From: Allomyces arbusculus
Taxonomy: Eukaryota > Blastocladiomycota > Blastocladiomycetes > Blastocladiales > Blastocladiaceae
Length of the DNA: 64,000 bases
Reading direction: 5' to 3'
Assembly: GCA_027604705.1 (NCBI GenBank)
Contig: JADHYV010000063.1
Coordinates: 42,439-106,438 of the forward strand
The notes under the pieces were generated by a model. It had not been told where the DNA came from. It made no database searches and was given only the letters and a program-made list of their open reading frames with translations. Of this stretch, positions 1-10,129 are shown one piece after another. Numbering within the stretch: the stretch's first letter is position 1; every line of letters begins with the position of its first letter. The translations under genes were made by a program, and so were the position numbers.

Positions 1-642
1 ACGCACCAAATGGCCCGTCAATCAAGTTCCAGGTGCTCAACAGTACGTGACTCCGCGGCACGCGACCTGTCCACCCGCTCGATTGCTCATCTCTAACGCG
101 CCGCACCAATCGTAGTCCACACCATGGACGAGCTCAACATGACCGGCAACCACCTGAAGGGCTCGCGGCCGATCCTCTCCTTTGACGCGGCCTTTGACGC
201 GGCGCCGCACACGCGCGTGATCAAGGAGCTCTTGACGCAAACTTTCAACACGCCCAAGGGCCACCGCAAGTCGAAGCCCTTCTTTGACCACGTCATGGCG
301 TTTACCTGGGCCGATAACAAAGTGTGGGTGCGCAACTACCAGCTCACGGAGACCGCTGCCGCCGGCACTCTCTTCAAGCCCAACACGACGAACTCAGACG
401 TGTCCTTGACCGAAGTCGGTCCGCGATTCGTGCTCGACCCGATCAAGGTCTTCCAGGGGTCGTTTGGCGGGATCACGTTGTGGGAGTCGGCGACCTACTT
501 GACGCCCGCGGCCGTGCGCCGCGCCGAGCGCGCCGAGGTGCAGAGTAAAGTTGCGGGCAAGGAGGCCAAGAAGGTCGATTTGCTCACCAAAAAGAAGGAC
601 CTGGCCCTGCCCAAGGACCCGTTGGCCGATGTGTTTGCGTAG
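1..642 (+). CDS. BRX1: Ribosome biogenesis protein Brx1 (3' part, cut by window edge)
   Basis: Brix-domain protein that acts in the nucleolus in assembly of the 60S ribosomal subunit. Two exons are visible: <1..42 and 116..642. Joining them gives NGPSIKFQVLN-IHTMDELNMTGN followed by KGSRPILSFD, which matches the known Brx1 core block. The 73-nt intron (43-115) starts GTACGT, has a CTAAC-type branch site near 93 and ends TAG. Later family blocks are VGPRFVLDPIKVFQGSFGG and LWESATYLTP. The C-terminal tail is Lys/Asp-rich and ends at a TAG at 640-642. The N-terminal part of the Brix domain lies outside the window. The ATG at 124 is an internal methionine and not the start. Identity is secure from these blocks. 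Confidence 0.95.
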
Positions 643-1780
643 ATTTTGGTCCAGTGGACGTGTGTCGGGCGTGTAAATCCAAAAATTGATCCTCCTTTTT
701 TTTTCTGTCTTTGGCCAGTGGCACAAACGGCCGCCCCGTGCAGTTTGTAGTTCGCTCATCTTTATGGTCAAGCATCCCCCTCACCGCTCATACTCCTCCA
801 ATCGCCGATGATTCTTCGCCAGCGAGGAAGTTTTTTCCTCGTGGATTCCCGTCCGTCTGCAGAAAACACAAATTCGTGAGCAAGCCGACCCGACCCAGCA
901 AATGATCGGGGAAAGCCGCATCACCTCGAATCCATACATTCTGATGTTTCTAATGCACAGGAGATGACCATCAAATCCCAAGATACAACGATTTATCAAA
1001 CCCGATACGATGAATAACGACAACAATCACCACTACGCCAGCAACGACCACATCGACAACGCGCGCAGTGCGCGCACGACCGGCGTGAACAGCACCAATA
1101 ACCATGCTGCCCGCCGAAAACGCCGGACAATTGACCAACAAGGCGCCGAAAATGTGGCCGCTAATCTTGCCGGTCGCAGTCGGTCGGTCGCCAAACTAGT
1201 GGTGGGTGGCGATGAATCGTCAGCTCGCCGCGTTCGCGACATGAAACGAAGCAGTGAGACAAGCCCACGAACCGACAGCGTCGTGGCGCATCGTGATGCC
1301 TGGCAACGAGAATGCAGCGAGCCAAACTACACAAAGAGACTGTCAAAAGTGTAAGCCACCAGCGAAGGAACCGAGAAAATCGAGGAAATGACAGAACGTA
1401 CAAAATGAAAACACAACCAATTCGCAACCAACCAACATGCAGGACACTCACTCAAATCAAGGGAAAGCATTACTCACAGCTCACGTCGGCTTGCAACAAC
1501 TCACAGGCGATCTCTCCGCTTTGCCGACGAATTCCGCGCATTTTGATCAAGGCCCTCTGTGAATTCAGTGTCCGCGCTTGCATTCACTCTCAATCAACTT
1601 GGAGTTTTCATCCGCATGGCACGAATCAGCTTGGTTCGCGGCTCTTTCAGCATCTCGAAGCGAACTTGCAGCTGTCAAGCGATCCAGCCTTGCTCTCGAA
1701 ATCGAATGGCAGGCGCAAACTCGGCGCGCGATCACAGAGTCTTGGCATCCATCAAAAACATTGACTGTCGCACGCATCGT

Positions 1781-2147
1781 AAAACATGCACCAGCGTCAC
1801 GCTGGGGGGTGGGAGAGGTTGGAGCACATCGCGAAGAAAAAACATGCACCAGCAGCATCATGCTGGGGGGGGGGGGGGCAGCCAGGTCTCAGTGTCGTGT
1901 CGGCAGAGCCGTACATCATTGCCATGCTCGATTCAGCATGTGCGTATCCGTTCGGCGCGAGGAGGGATGGTTCAGCACACACCACGAAGAAGAAGCATTG
2001 GCAGACGGCTTCAACAGGAATCGCGTGGAGTCGAAGCATCTGTCAACAGTGTCGCCGTACATCGCAGCATCAATATCGCTGGGATGGTGGATGAGTTGAC
2101 GGTCCGCGCGAATATAAAACATGCACCAGCATCTCCATGCTGGGGGG
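1781..2147. repeat. Three dispersed hairpin repeats (AAAACATGCACCAGC...GCTGGGGGG)
   Basis: Copies lie at about 1781-1809, 1837-1878 and 2116-2147. Each has the conserved leader AAAACATGCACCAGC, a short inverted repeat and a G run. The stems are CCAGCGT/ACGCTGG, CCAGCA/TGCTGG and CCAGCAT/ATGCTGG, so stem bases change in a paired way while loops differ. Surrounding sequence (for example gaagaaaaaac and gaagaagaagc) is also loosely repeated. Function is unknown. Confidence 0.7.
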
Positions 2148-2728
2148 ACAGGCGACGAGTCGAGGGCTCCAGCGATCAGCATTCACGGCGTGATGCGGTG
2201 TTGTATATCATCTCGAGTATCGCGCCGGTTCGGTGGGGTGGGGGGTAAGGGGGGAGGGGGGGGAACCCCCGCTTTCGGCTCGCTTTATGTCACTTTGGGA
2301 TTAATGGCGATTTTTCTAAGACCGTGCGCACGATCCGCGTCGTTAGTCAGTGCCCGAGAAAAGGTCGCCTTAACGAGCGGGCGAGATTGGTGGGTGCATA
2401 CATAAAGGCGTTTTGGGCGTGTGGACTCCCCTGTTTCGTGACGTCAAAGAGAAATTGGATGGGTGATGGTTCGACCGGGAAGAGCGAGAGTCGAGAATGG
2501 GGTGATGGTGTTGGTGATGAGCAGTGTGGGGGAGCCGACGCCTTTATGGCCGGCGCTTCGAGCCGGCGCTCTGATGGTTGGTGGTTGGGAATGCATCAAA
2601 ACTTCTTAAGAGCGCTTCCAAATCTGGAATCAGCGGTGATGGCGTGGAAGGACTGACGTGGGCGAAGCGCAGGCTGGCTCTTAGCGGCGTTGCAAATGAT
2701 GTGGTGGGAGCAAACTGACTTGGTTGGT

Positions 2729-2770
2729 CACAGGGCTTCGCCCACAGGGCCTCGCCCACAAGGCTTCGCC
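2729..2770. repeat. 14-bp tandem repeat, three copies
   Basis: The unit CACAGGGCTTCGCC occurs three times head to tail (2729-2742, 2743-2756, 2757-2770) with one substitution in each of the later copies. A partial fourth copy (CACAAA) follows. Confidence 0.85.
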
Positions 2771-3141
2771 CACAAACTGGTGTGGTCGGCGCCGTCGACT
2801 GTTGCTCCTGCGACCAAGGCACAAATCTATGTCTCTCCCAAGAAGAATATGGAACGGACCGCTGAAGGCTGCTTAACGGCGCTGCCGTCTGCGCCCGCCA
2901 ATAGAAGCGCGACGCGTTTGGCTGTCAGTGTCAACGTTGGCACACCTAACGAAGCCCAAGTTATATCTTTGCGCGCGACGGGGAATGATCAGCGCGAAGC
3001 CCAAGACCAAAAAACACAAATGGTTCTCAAAACAAACGGACCGCCCGCGCTCAAGCGTAAACACAAAAAAAAACAGCGGGACCAATCCAGATCGCTGCGG
3101 GCGCGGGTCCGTGCCCTCCTTCCGCACCATAACCACGCTCT

Positions 3142-5625
3142 TCACAACCCCTCGGCACTGCCCCCACTCTGGAGCCCGGCACTCGCCGCCTGTACGGCGC
3201 GCAGCATCTCCGACAACCGCGCCACGTCCATGGCGGCCGTCGGGGGCTCCATACCGCCGTCGTCATCGAGCAGCGCCGACAAGTCATCGGGCGGTGGGTG
3301 CGGCGCATGCGAATGCGCATGCGCGTGCGGGTGCACGGCAGCGTCAGGGAACCCCGCGTCGTCGTAGTACCCCTGGTAATACTCGTACTGCCCTGGCGGT
3401 GCAGCCGGTACCGGCGGTCGCGGTTGCGGCGACGCATAGTACCCAGCAGCACTTGCGTCCGCGTACCCGGCCGTCGCGTACGGATCCGCGGCGTTCCCGC
3501 GGTACGCGTGGTGGTTCGGGTTAATATGCACGACCGACCCTCTGCGCCCACCGCGTGCGTAATCCACCAGGTACGCCGCGTCGTCCGGGATATCGTCCGG
3601 CCCAAACTGCGGCGTGTGGTCCAGTTCAGGCCCGCCCCCGCGATACGCTTCGCGCGGATGCGGTGGTGGCGGGCCGGGCGGTGGCCGAGGGAGAGGCGAG
3701 AGCGACCTTCGCCGTTTGGGCGGCGGCGAGGTATCAATTGCCGCGCGCCGCCAGGGATGTTCGCGGTCGCGGTCACGGTCGCGCCGCGGCATCGACAGCT
3801 GGTCGCGCAGGTCCTCGGAGTACTGCCGCGGCGGCAGCTGGTCGCGCAAGTCCGTGTCGTGCAGTCGCCGTGGTGGCGGCGGGAGGTCGCGATGCGGCCG
3901 CGCGCGACTGCTGGTTGGCGGGATGTACCGGTCAATCAGGGGTTTCTTGCCGCCATCGCCCGCGTCGCCGCCGGAGGTGCGGTCCTTGGACCGCGCCTGG
4001 TTCTGTTTCCGCTGGCTGTTGGTGATAGTGCGGTTGGAATTGGCGCCGTTCGACGCGCCCCGACCGCGACGCGGTTTCTGCCCATCCGCGCGTTGCTGCT
4101 GGTGGTTGTTGTTTCGTTTCGGTTTCGCCGGCACGTCATCGCGCGGTGGCGGCGCCGCGCGTGCCGCAACCAATTCAGGCGGCGCGACCGTGCCGACCGG
4201 CGGCGGCGGGGGACCAAAGTCCATGGCCGGCGCGAGCGTCGTCTCGTTCGGGTGCCTCGGCTCCGTTGGCGACCGCACGTGCGCGTTGAACCCCGCGGTC
4301 GGGACGGGCGTGTCAACGAGCATCGGGTCCGGGTCGACGGCGACGAGCGGCGGCCGCAGCGCCGCAAGCGGTTCAATGATCTGCAAGGGCGGCGATCCCG
4401 GTTCCGACGGGGGCGCACGCGATGGCACAGCAGGAATCGGGGCCGGTGTCGCGACCGCGCCCATCTGCACCTCCGGCACTGTCTCGACGGGCGCGTCCTC
4501 GATCAAACTCCACACTTTGGCCACGGTCTTCTCCACCTCGAGCCGTTCGCGCAAATCGGCGAGCGCAGCACGTTCCGCCCTCAGCGCCTCCTTGAGCGCA
4601 GTGAGTTCGTCGTGCTCGGCCTTGACGGCCTGCAAAGTCCGTGCGAGTTCCGCGCGCTCCTCGGTGACCTCGTGCTTGAGGACCGCATGGTCGACGCGCT
4701 CATTCGCGAGCACTTCCTTGAGCGCCGTCACTTCGTCGCGCAGGAGACGCACGGCCGCGTCGGTTGCGGCCGACGACGTCGATGTCGGTGGAACGCGCGC
4801 CAGATCGGTGCGCACAGAGCGGATCTCGGCGTCGATCGTATCGAGTCGCGCCGACGCGGCGTGCGAGCTCTGTACGAGCATGCTCTGCATTTCCTGGAGG
4901 GGACGCACCGCCTGCGCGACGAGCAGCAGGACTTGCGCCTCGGTGATGGGCGGTGGAGGTGGTAGTGGGGCCGTGGCTGAGGATCGTGCGGGCGAGGAGG
5001 GCGCGTGAGCCGAGAGCGGGAGCGGGGGCATGTAGGAAGAAGAGGGAGTCACCGAGGGAGTGCCGAGCAGCGGGTGGATCCCGGCGGCCGACGGCGGGCG
5101 GTACGGGTCCAGCAGCAGGGATGGGGGATGATGGGACACGTCGCTTGCGAGCGAGCTGGCAGGTGGTGGTTGGACGGGTCTCGACATGATGGTGGTCGTG
5201 CTGGGCACGTTAGCTGGTACGGACGGCATGCACGATGCCAGGTCCAAGAGCGAGGGTGGTGCGGGTTCCAATAATGACGGAAGCGATCCGTGCGACCCAT
5301 TCAAAGACCAGGGGGTCGGGAGAGCGTGAGCAGCGGCAGAATTGGCTGCTGGGGGTGCAGGCGACCCCGAATCGTGCGGTGCGCCGGATGCCGACTTGAT
5401 GATGGACAGCAGCCACTGCGTGTAGGCGACGGGATTCTCCGTCGAGGAGGGAACTGGTCCTGGTGCAAGTGGTGTTGGTCCAGGAGTCGCCGACGACGGA
5501 GTCGGATCCAATACCATCGGGACCGGCGAATGGGCCAGGCTGGTAACGAGAGGTGTCATGCCGATGGGTACCGTCGGAGCAGGAACGGCGATGGCAGCGG
5601 GTGGAGGTGGTGCAGGAGACTGCAT
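3142..5625 (-). CDS. Proline-rich coiled-coil protein of unknown function
   Basis: A single open frame of 827 codons from the first in-frame ATG (5625). The frame is open a further 33 codons upstream with no ATG, and a plausible acceptor (CTGCAG) lies near 5650, so a 5' exon may be missing. The N-terminal third is Pro/Ser/Ala-rich. A central segment (roughly residues 235-375) is a long charged heptad-type coiled coil containing many LKEAL/AELARTL-like stretches. The C-terminal half is rich in RDRDR, PPPP and basic SPPPKRRR, then Gly/Tyr-rich with a His-Ala run. No known domain was recognised. The gene is convergent with BRX1 and lies downstream of the Bro1-like gene on the same strand. Coding status is supported by length and composition only. 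Confidence 0.7.
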   Translation of the reverse strand: MQSPAPPPPAAIAVPAPTVPIGMTPLVTSLAHSPVPMVLDPTPSSATPGPTPLAPGPVPSSTENPVAYTQWLLSIIKSASGAPHDSGSPAPPAANSAAAHALPTPWSLNGSHGSLPSLLEPAPPSLLDLASCMPSVPANVPSTTTIMSRPVQPPPASSLASDVSHHPPSLLLDPYRPPSAAGIHPLLGTPSVTPSSSYMPPLPLSAHAPSSPARSSATAPLPPPPPITEAQVLLLVAQAVRPLQEMQSMLVQSSHAASARLDTIDAEIRSVRTDLARVPPTSTSSAATDAAVRLLRDEVTALKEVLANERVDHAVLKHEVTEERAELARTLQAVKAEHDELTALKEALRAERAALADLRERLEVEKTVAKVWSLIEDAPVETVPEVQMGAVATPAPIPAVPSRAPPSEPGSPPLQIIEPLAALRPPLVAVDPDPMLVDTPVPTAGFNAHVRSPTEPRHPNETTLAPAMDFGPPPPPVGTVAPPELVAARAAPPPRDDVPAKPKRNNNHQQQRADGQKPRRGRGASNGANSNRTITNSQRKQNQARSKDRTSGGDAGDGGKKPLIDRYIPPTSSRARPHRDLPPPPRRLHDTDLRDQLPPRQYSEDLRDQLSMPRRDRDRDREHPWRRAAIDTSPPPKRRRSLSPLPRPPPGPPPPHPREAYRGGGPELDHTPQFGPDDIPDDAAYLVDYARGGRRGSVVHINPNHHAYRGNAADPYATAGYADASAAGYYASPQPRPPVPAAPPGQYEYYQGYYDDAGFPDAAVHPHAHAHSHAPHPPPDDLSALLDDDGGMEPPTAAMDVARLSEMLRAVQAASAGLQSGGSAEGL

Positions 5626-6312
5626 CGGTATCGCAGTGCCAGAAGTAGCTGCAGCTGGCGGGGTAAACCGGCGAGAAAGGGGAAGGGATCGACAAATCGA
5701 GGGGAGAAAGGCAAAAGATGGCACAAAAGAACGACGAAGCGGCGTTCAGCCCGCGTTTTCGAGACACGAGTTCCCGGCTTGAAGGGCGAGCCGGTCAAGG
5801 GTGCGGCACCCACCAGCAAATTCGATTTGGAGAGGATCAGGTGTTGTGGGGGAGGGTGCGACACGCTGGTTCGGGGCCAAGATAGGCCAGAGATGCCGTG
5901 CGCGTGGTCAGCACCAGGTGGACACCCGGCGCGGTGCAGATGCGGGTACTTAGAGCACGCACGTCGACGCCTGCCGTCGTCGTAGTCGCGTCGCAGCAAG
6001 CCGGCGCCAGCACGGTGATCGCGGTGATTTACCGGTGGGTGCGGTGGGCGTGAGAGATCAGCGCGAAATGCGCATGGATCCAAGTCACACCTTGCTGTCA
6101 CACGGACGCGATTCTGAATCTGTCTCTGATCGCAAACTGTCGCACATGGTCAACAACGCGCAATCAAAGCGAGCAGTGGAGCGCCGGAGGCCGACAGCTG
6201 GAAAGCGCTCCAGCTGGCGAGATTGAGAACAGAGGACGGGCAGATTCAAAATCAAAATGCGGCGTTCATTCCTCTTCTCGCGCCCAGAATCACAAAACAA
6301 AAAAATAACGCG
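5626..6312. other. Intergenic region between two minus-strand genes
   Basis: Should contain the promoter/5' leader of the proline-rich gene and the 3' UTR of the Bro1-like gene. No convincing exon was recognised, although a 5' exon of the proline-rich gene could lie here. Confidence 0.5.
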
Positions 6313-9300
6313 TTAATCCATCAAACTCTGCCGCCCTCCAGACGGCGGCGGATACTGGCCGCCATACTGCTGATGCTGTTGCAGTTGTTGGTGCTGCTGC
6401 CGGTACTGCGGCGCCTGGTACTGCGTCTGCTGATACTGCTGCTGCTGCGCTTGTGGGTAGCCGCCGTACCCGACACTCGGCGCGCCGTATTGACTAACTG
6501 GTGGTTGCTGCGGTTGCTGTTGCGGTTGTTGCTGGCCGTACGCGGCCGACGGGTAACTATAACCTTGATACTGCGCAGCCGGCTGCTGCTGGTAGTGCCC
6601 CGGCTGCTGTTGAGCCGGCGCCGTGGCCGCGTACCCTCCGTACGATGGCGTCGCCGTCGCGGAAGGGTACTGGGCCTGCTGCGCCGGTTGCGACCCGTAA
6701 TAATTTGTGTTGAGCGGCGCGGCCGCCGACGGGTACCCGTACTGGCCCGTGGCCTGCGGCTGCTGGTAGGCCGCGTGCGGCTGCGGTTGCGGCTGTGAGG
6801 GTGGCGCCGCATACGACCCTGTCCGTGCGGTATACGACGGCGACGTGTAGGACGGCGGCGTTTGCGCGGGCGGCTGCGGTTGCTGCTGCATCGGGTAGGC
6901 CGTAGAGGGAGGTGGGGTCGAGTAGGACGCGTGCGCCGGCGGCGTGGCTGCGGCCGGCTGGTAGAGCGACCGCGTCGGCGCATAACTGGCCGGCTGCTGC
7001 TGTTGCTGCTGTTGAGACGGTGGCGTGCTCGCGGCCGCGTACGACCCCGCGTAATTCGACGGCGTGCTCGGCGCAGCGTAGACCCCCGGTGTTGATCCCG
7101 AATAGTACCCACCGGGCGACGGCGCCGACGGCGCCGTTGGAGTGGGAGGCTGGTACGTGCTCCCCGTCGCGATCGGCGCCTGATAGCCCGGGGTCGGCGT
7201 CGGGTACGCCGGCTTGCTCGCGGCCGCCGCCGGAAACGGCGAGCTCGGCGCGGACCCGGTGGACCCACCGAGACTCATCCTCGCGAGCTGATCCCTGAGC
7301 AAATCGCGCTGCCGGCTCGCCGCGTCCCCCACGGCCTTGTTCTGCACCTCGGCGACCTCGCGCTCGCGCTCGGCAATCGCGCGTTCCACATCCCGCACGT
7401 GCCGTGCCACTGCATCCTGCACATCGGCCAACTCGGCGGCCGCATCCTGCAACTTGTTCTGCCACTGCGAGACCTGCTTATGCGCGCTCGCGACCGTCCG
7501 TTCCCACTGCGCGGCCCTCGCATCGCGCGACTGCGCGGCCCGCGCGTCCGGGTGCTGCACGATCGCCTGCCACGCAGCCTGTAGGGCCGGTAACGTAGCG
7601 CGGGTCACTTTGGCGTTCTCGGCGAGCCGGTCCTGCATCCCCTGGAACTTGGCGAGCTCGGCGCGGAAAATATGCTCGTCAATGTTCTGCTTGGCGTTGA
7701 GCACCAAGACGTCGGCGATATCGTCCTTCTGCAAAGCGGCTTTCAAGTCGGCGAGCCCCTTGGTCCGGTCGGCCTTGAGTTTGCTCAGGAGCGTGACCAG
7801 GTCCCGCGCTTTCGCGACCAAAGCGGGAAGGTCGTTGCCTGTATCAAGCAATGACGCGTCGCGGCCCGCACCGCCGGCCGCGGCATCGGGAGACGACGGC
7901 ACGTTGAGCGCCTGGTAATCAGCGAGAACCAGTGCGTCGCGCGCCTGCGCCTGCTGCAGCTTCGACTGCGCTGCAGCGAGCGCCGCAACCGCCGGCTGCC
8001 CGCGCAAGTCCGGAAGCGCCCACTCCGTGCCCGTTGGTAGTGCCGCCCGCGCACGCGCGTCGTCCGCGTCGCGCTGGTCGAGTTTCGCCATGACCGCCTG
8101 AATCTGTGCGAGCGCGTCGGACGCCATAGCGCTGACGGTCGCGTATAAGTCTGGGATCTCGCTGTTCTGAATCTCGCGCACCTGCACTTCGGCGACAGGC
8201 GAGACGGGCGCGGCGGCACCGACAGCGGTCGTGAGCGTTTCAAGCGCCTTAGGCAGCCCGAGCGCGCCAAGAAGTGATCCGGCTTCGGCATCGAGGACTT
8301 CCACGAGCTCGCTCGCGCGGCGCTGCACTTGCGCTTTCTGTTCCGAGTAGACAGACGCTTTTTCGTGCACGGCGAGCGGGATCAGCGTGGCGAATAAGTC
8401 CGTGACGAGTCCCTGCAATTCAGCCGCGCCGCCTGGGAGGATGTGGTCGAACCCGAGCCGCTGCGGGACGACGACGTGGTCGAGTGGCGGGAGCGCGTCC
8501 TTGGCGAGTGTTGCCGCGTGGTAAATGACGTCGTTGTCCTTGGTCGCGCGCGTGAGCGTTTCGGTGCACGTCGCGACGAGCGACTTGGCGAGGTCCAGCA
8601 GGACCGTGCCGGCGTCCGGGGTGGTCACGGTGGTCGCGGCGGAAACGGCGTGCACGAGCGGTTTCGCGAGAGTGACGGCCTCCTTGGCGTCGGCCACGGC
8701 GAGTTCGAGCCGCGGAATGATTTCGGCATAGTTGAAGTCGGCTTCGAGGTGCTTGGCGCGCATCGCGTGCGCTTGCGCCGAATACAGTTTGGCCTTGACG
8801 GCAATCACCGCGGGCAAAACGCGGTGCGGGACATCAAAGTAGTTGGCCAAGTCGCCGGCATTCACGGTGGCCGCGAGCTGCGCGTACTGGTGCGCAAGTC
8901 CCGCGACCATCTTGGCGGTCGTCTTGGTCGGGTTCGCGCCGGGTTTCAAGTCGGCGAGCGTCTTTTCGACGAGTAGTTCCTGCGCCTGCGCGACCATCAA
9001 GTCGGAGAGAACGCGAATGCAGTCGCGCCCAAGATCGCGCGTGGGCGCGTGCAGGAAATTGTCGTTGATGAACTGGAAAATGCCGGCAGCGACTTGCAGC
9101 GAGTGGTAGGCCTGCTTGGTGTCGCGCTGCTGGCCCGCGGCCGGTGCCGCCGCCCATCGCGAGAGCGCGGCGGCGAGGTTGAAGATGACCGAGGCCTTTT
9201 CGTAGGCGAGCGACGATTGGGAGGTCGGCGCGTTCGTAAACGCGTCATACCACGTGAAGACGAGATTGTCGTTGTCGAGCGGGAAGTGCAGCTCGAGCAG

Positions 9301-9534
9301 CTCGATCTGGCCATAGTATTTGAGCAGCAAGTCGCGCGCCGTCTTGTCGGCAGTCGAGGGCGCGCCGCGCATGTCCTGCCGCAGCTTGTGCAGAGCTGCG
9401 ATCGGCTGCGCATAGTTGGCTGGGTCGTCGGCGTAGGCGTCGCGAATGTGGTCGCCGAGCGGGCCCTCCCACGCGACCTCATCGGTCAGCTTGAGCGGCA
9501 CCTGCAGCAGCGGCACGGCGGTCGGGGGCGCCAT
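6313..9534 (-). CDS. BRO1: Bro1/ALIX-family ESCRT adaptor
   Basis: Single-exon gene of 1073 aa. The start at 9534 (MAPPTAVPLLQVPLK) has a good context (ACCAAGATGG), and the upstream frame is Arg-rich and non-conserved. Residues about 1-370 form a BRO1 domain: conserved blocks are LLKYYGQIELLELHFPL, FTWYDAF and YEKASVIFNLAA. A helical V-domain-like region follows (about 380-720), and then a Pro/Gln/Tyr-rich tail of about 330 residues with many YP, PSYG and QQQQ stretches. BRO1 domains bind ESCRT-III Snf7. Bro1 recruits the Doa4 deubiquitinase, ALIX acts in budding, and Rim20/PalA acts in pH signalling. The long proline-rich tail favours Bro1/ALIX over Rim20. It is transcribed divergently from HIS7. 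Confidence 0.92.
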   Translation of the reverse strand: MAPPTAVPLLQVPLKLTDEVAWEGPLGDHIRDAYADDPANYAQPIAALHKLRQDMRGAPSTADKTARDLLLKYYGQIELLELHFPLDNDNLVFTWYDAFTNAPTSQSSLAYEKASVIFNLAAALSRWAAAPAAGQQRDTKQAYHSLQVAAGIFQFINDNFLHAPTRDLGRDCIRVLSDLMVAQAQELLVEKTLADLKPGANPTKTTAKMVAGLAHQYAQLAATVNAGDLANYFDVPHRVLPAVIAVKAKLYSAQAHAMRAKHLEADFNYAEIIPRLELAVADAKEAVTLAKPLVHAVSAATTVTTPDAGTVLLDLAKSLVATCTETLTRATKDNDVIYHAATLAKDALPPLDHVVVPQRLGFDHILPGGAAELQGLVTDLFATLIPLAVHEKASVYSEQKAQVQRRASELVEVLDAEAGSLLGALGLPKALETLTTAVGAAAPVSPVAEVQVREIQNSEIPDLYATVSAMASDALAQIQAVMAKLDQRDADDARARAALPTGTEWALPDLRGQPAVAALAAAQSKLQQAQARDALVLADYQALNVPSSPDAAAGGAGRDASLLDTGNDLPALVAKARDLVTLLSKLKADRTKGLADLKAALQKDDIADVLVLNAKQNIDEHIFRAELAKFQGMQDRLAENAKVTRATLPALQAAWQAIVQHPDARAAQSRDARAAQWERTVASAHKQVSQWQNKLQDAAAELADVQDAVARHVRDVERAIAEREREVAEVQNKAVGDAASRQRDLLRDQLARMSLGGSTGSAPSSPFPAAAASKPAYPTPTPGYQAPIATGSTYQPPTPTAPSAPSPGGYYSGSTPGVYAAPSTPSNYAGSYAAASTPPSQQQQQQQPASYAPTRSLYQPAAATPPAHASYSTPPPSTAYPMQQQPQPPAQTPPSYTSPSYTARTGSYAAPPSQPQPQPHAAYQQPQATGQYGYPSAAAPLNTNYYGSQPAQQAQYPSATATPSYGGYAATAPAQQQPGHYQQQPAAQYQGYSYPSAAYGQQQPQQQPQQPPVSQYGAPSVGYGGYPQAQQQQYQQTQYQAPQYRQQHQQLQQHQQYGGQYPPPSGGRQSLMD

Positions 9535-10129
9535 CTTGGTGGCAGGTGGGTTGGGACGGCGGGCTTGCGCTTGATTGGTCGAGCGACAGGTGGAGCGCGT
9601 GCGTGCGGTGAGGTTGCGGGCAGTGCCGAGTTGCCGATGCTCACGATGCTGACGGTCGATCTGCGGCGACGCGTCGTGGCGGTGGTAGCGGTGCAGTTGG
9701 CCGTGTCGGCGACGCGGCACCGGTGCCGGTGGAGGTTGGTGCGACGTTTGCGCTTGGCGGCAGCCGGTCTGTCGAAGCGACGCGTGCCATCCACGGTCGC
9801 GTGCTGTCGACAGGCGTGGCACGGTCTGCGGTGGATCGGCGGGTTGTGCGGTGGATCGGCCGTGAGTCCGGGCAAACGTGACCGCGAAGACGCCATGGCG
9901 GTCTCGCTTCCGGCCCACGGTGCCCGGCTGTCTTGGTCCGATGAAAGCCTGATCAGAAAAATGGGAGCCACCGACGCCCCGTCAACGGCTCGCAGTTCAT
10001 CCACGGCTCCTCAGCGGCGACGGTCTCGCCTCGTCCTGGACGGGCCTCATTCTCGCGCTGCTCCTCCCGTCCCCGTCCTCGGCCCCGCCCCCAGCGCTAG
10101 CAGCACCTCTTGCGACCACCCAACCAATC
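9535..10129. other. Divergent promoter region of the Bro1-like gene and HIS7
   Basis: A 595-bp gap between two head-to-head starts. No perfect Gcn4-type TGACTC site was noticed. No separate gene is visible. Confidence 0.5.

Larger units (their letters stand above)
643..3141. other. Gene-poor intergenic region
   Basis: No reading frame here looks like a conserved protein; the ORFs are short and mutually overlapping. The stretch holds T-rich sequence just after the BRX1 stop (likely 3' UTR and terminator region), three copies of a hairpin motif (1781-2147), long G runs at 1863-1878 and 2237-2270, and a 14-bp tandem repeat at 2729-2770. It lies between the 3' ends of BRX1 (+) and the next gene (-). 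Confidence 0.6.

Noticed and set aside
3298-4965. Long plus-strand open frame (555 codons), Arg-rich
   Set aside because: It is the antisense shadow of the proline-rich coiled-coil gene; G+C-rich coding DNA keeps several frames open. It has no domain and an implausible Arg content.
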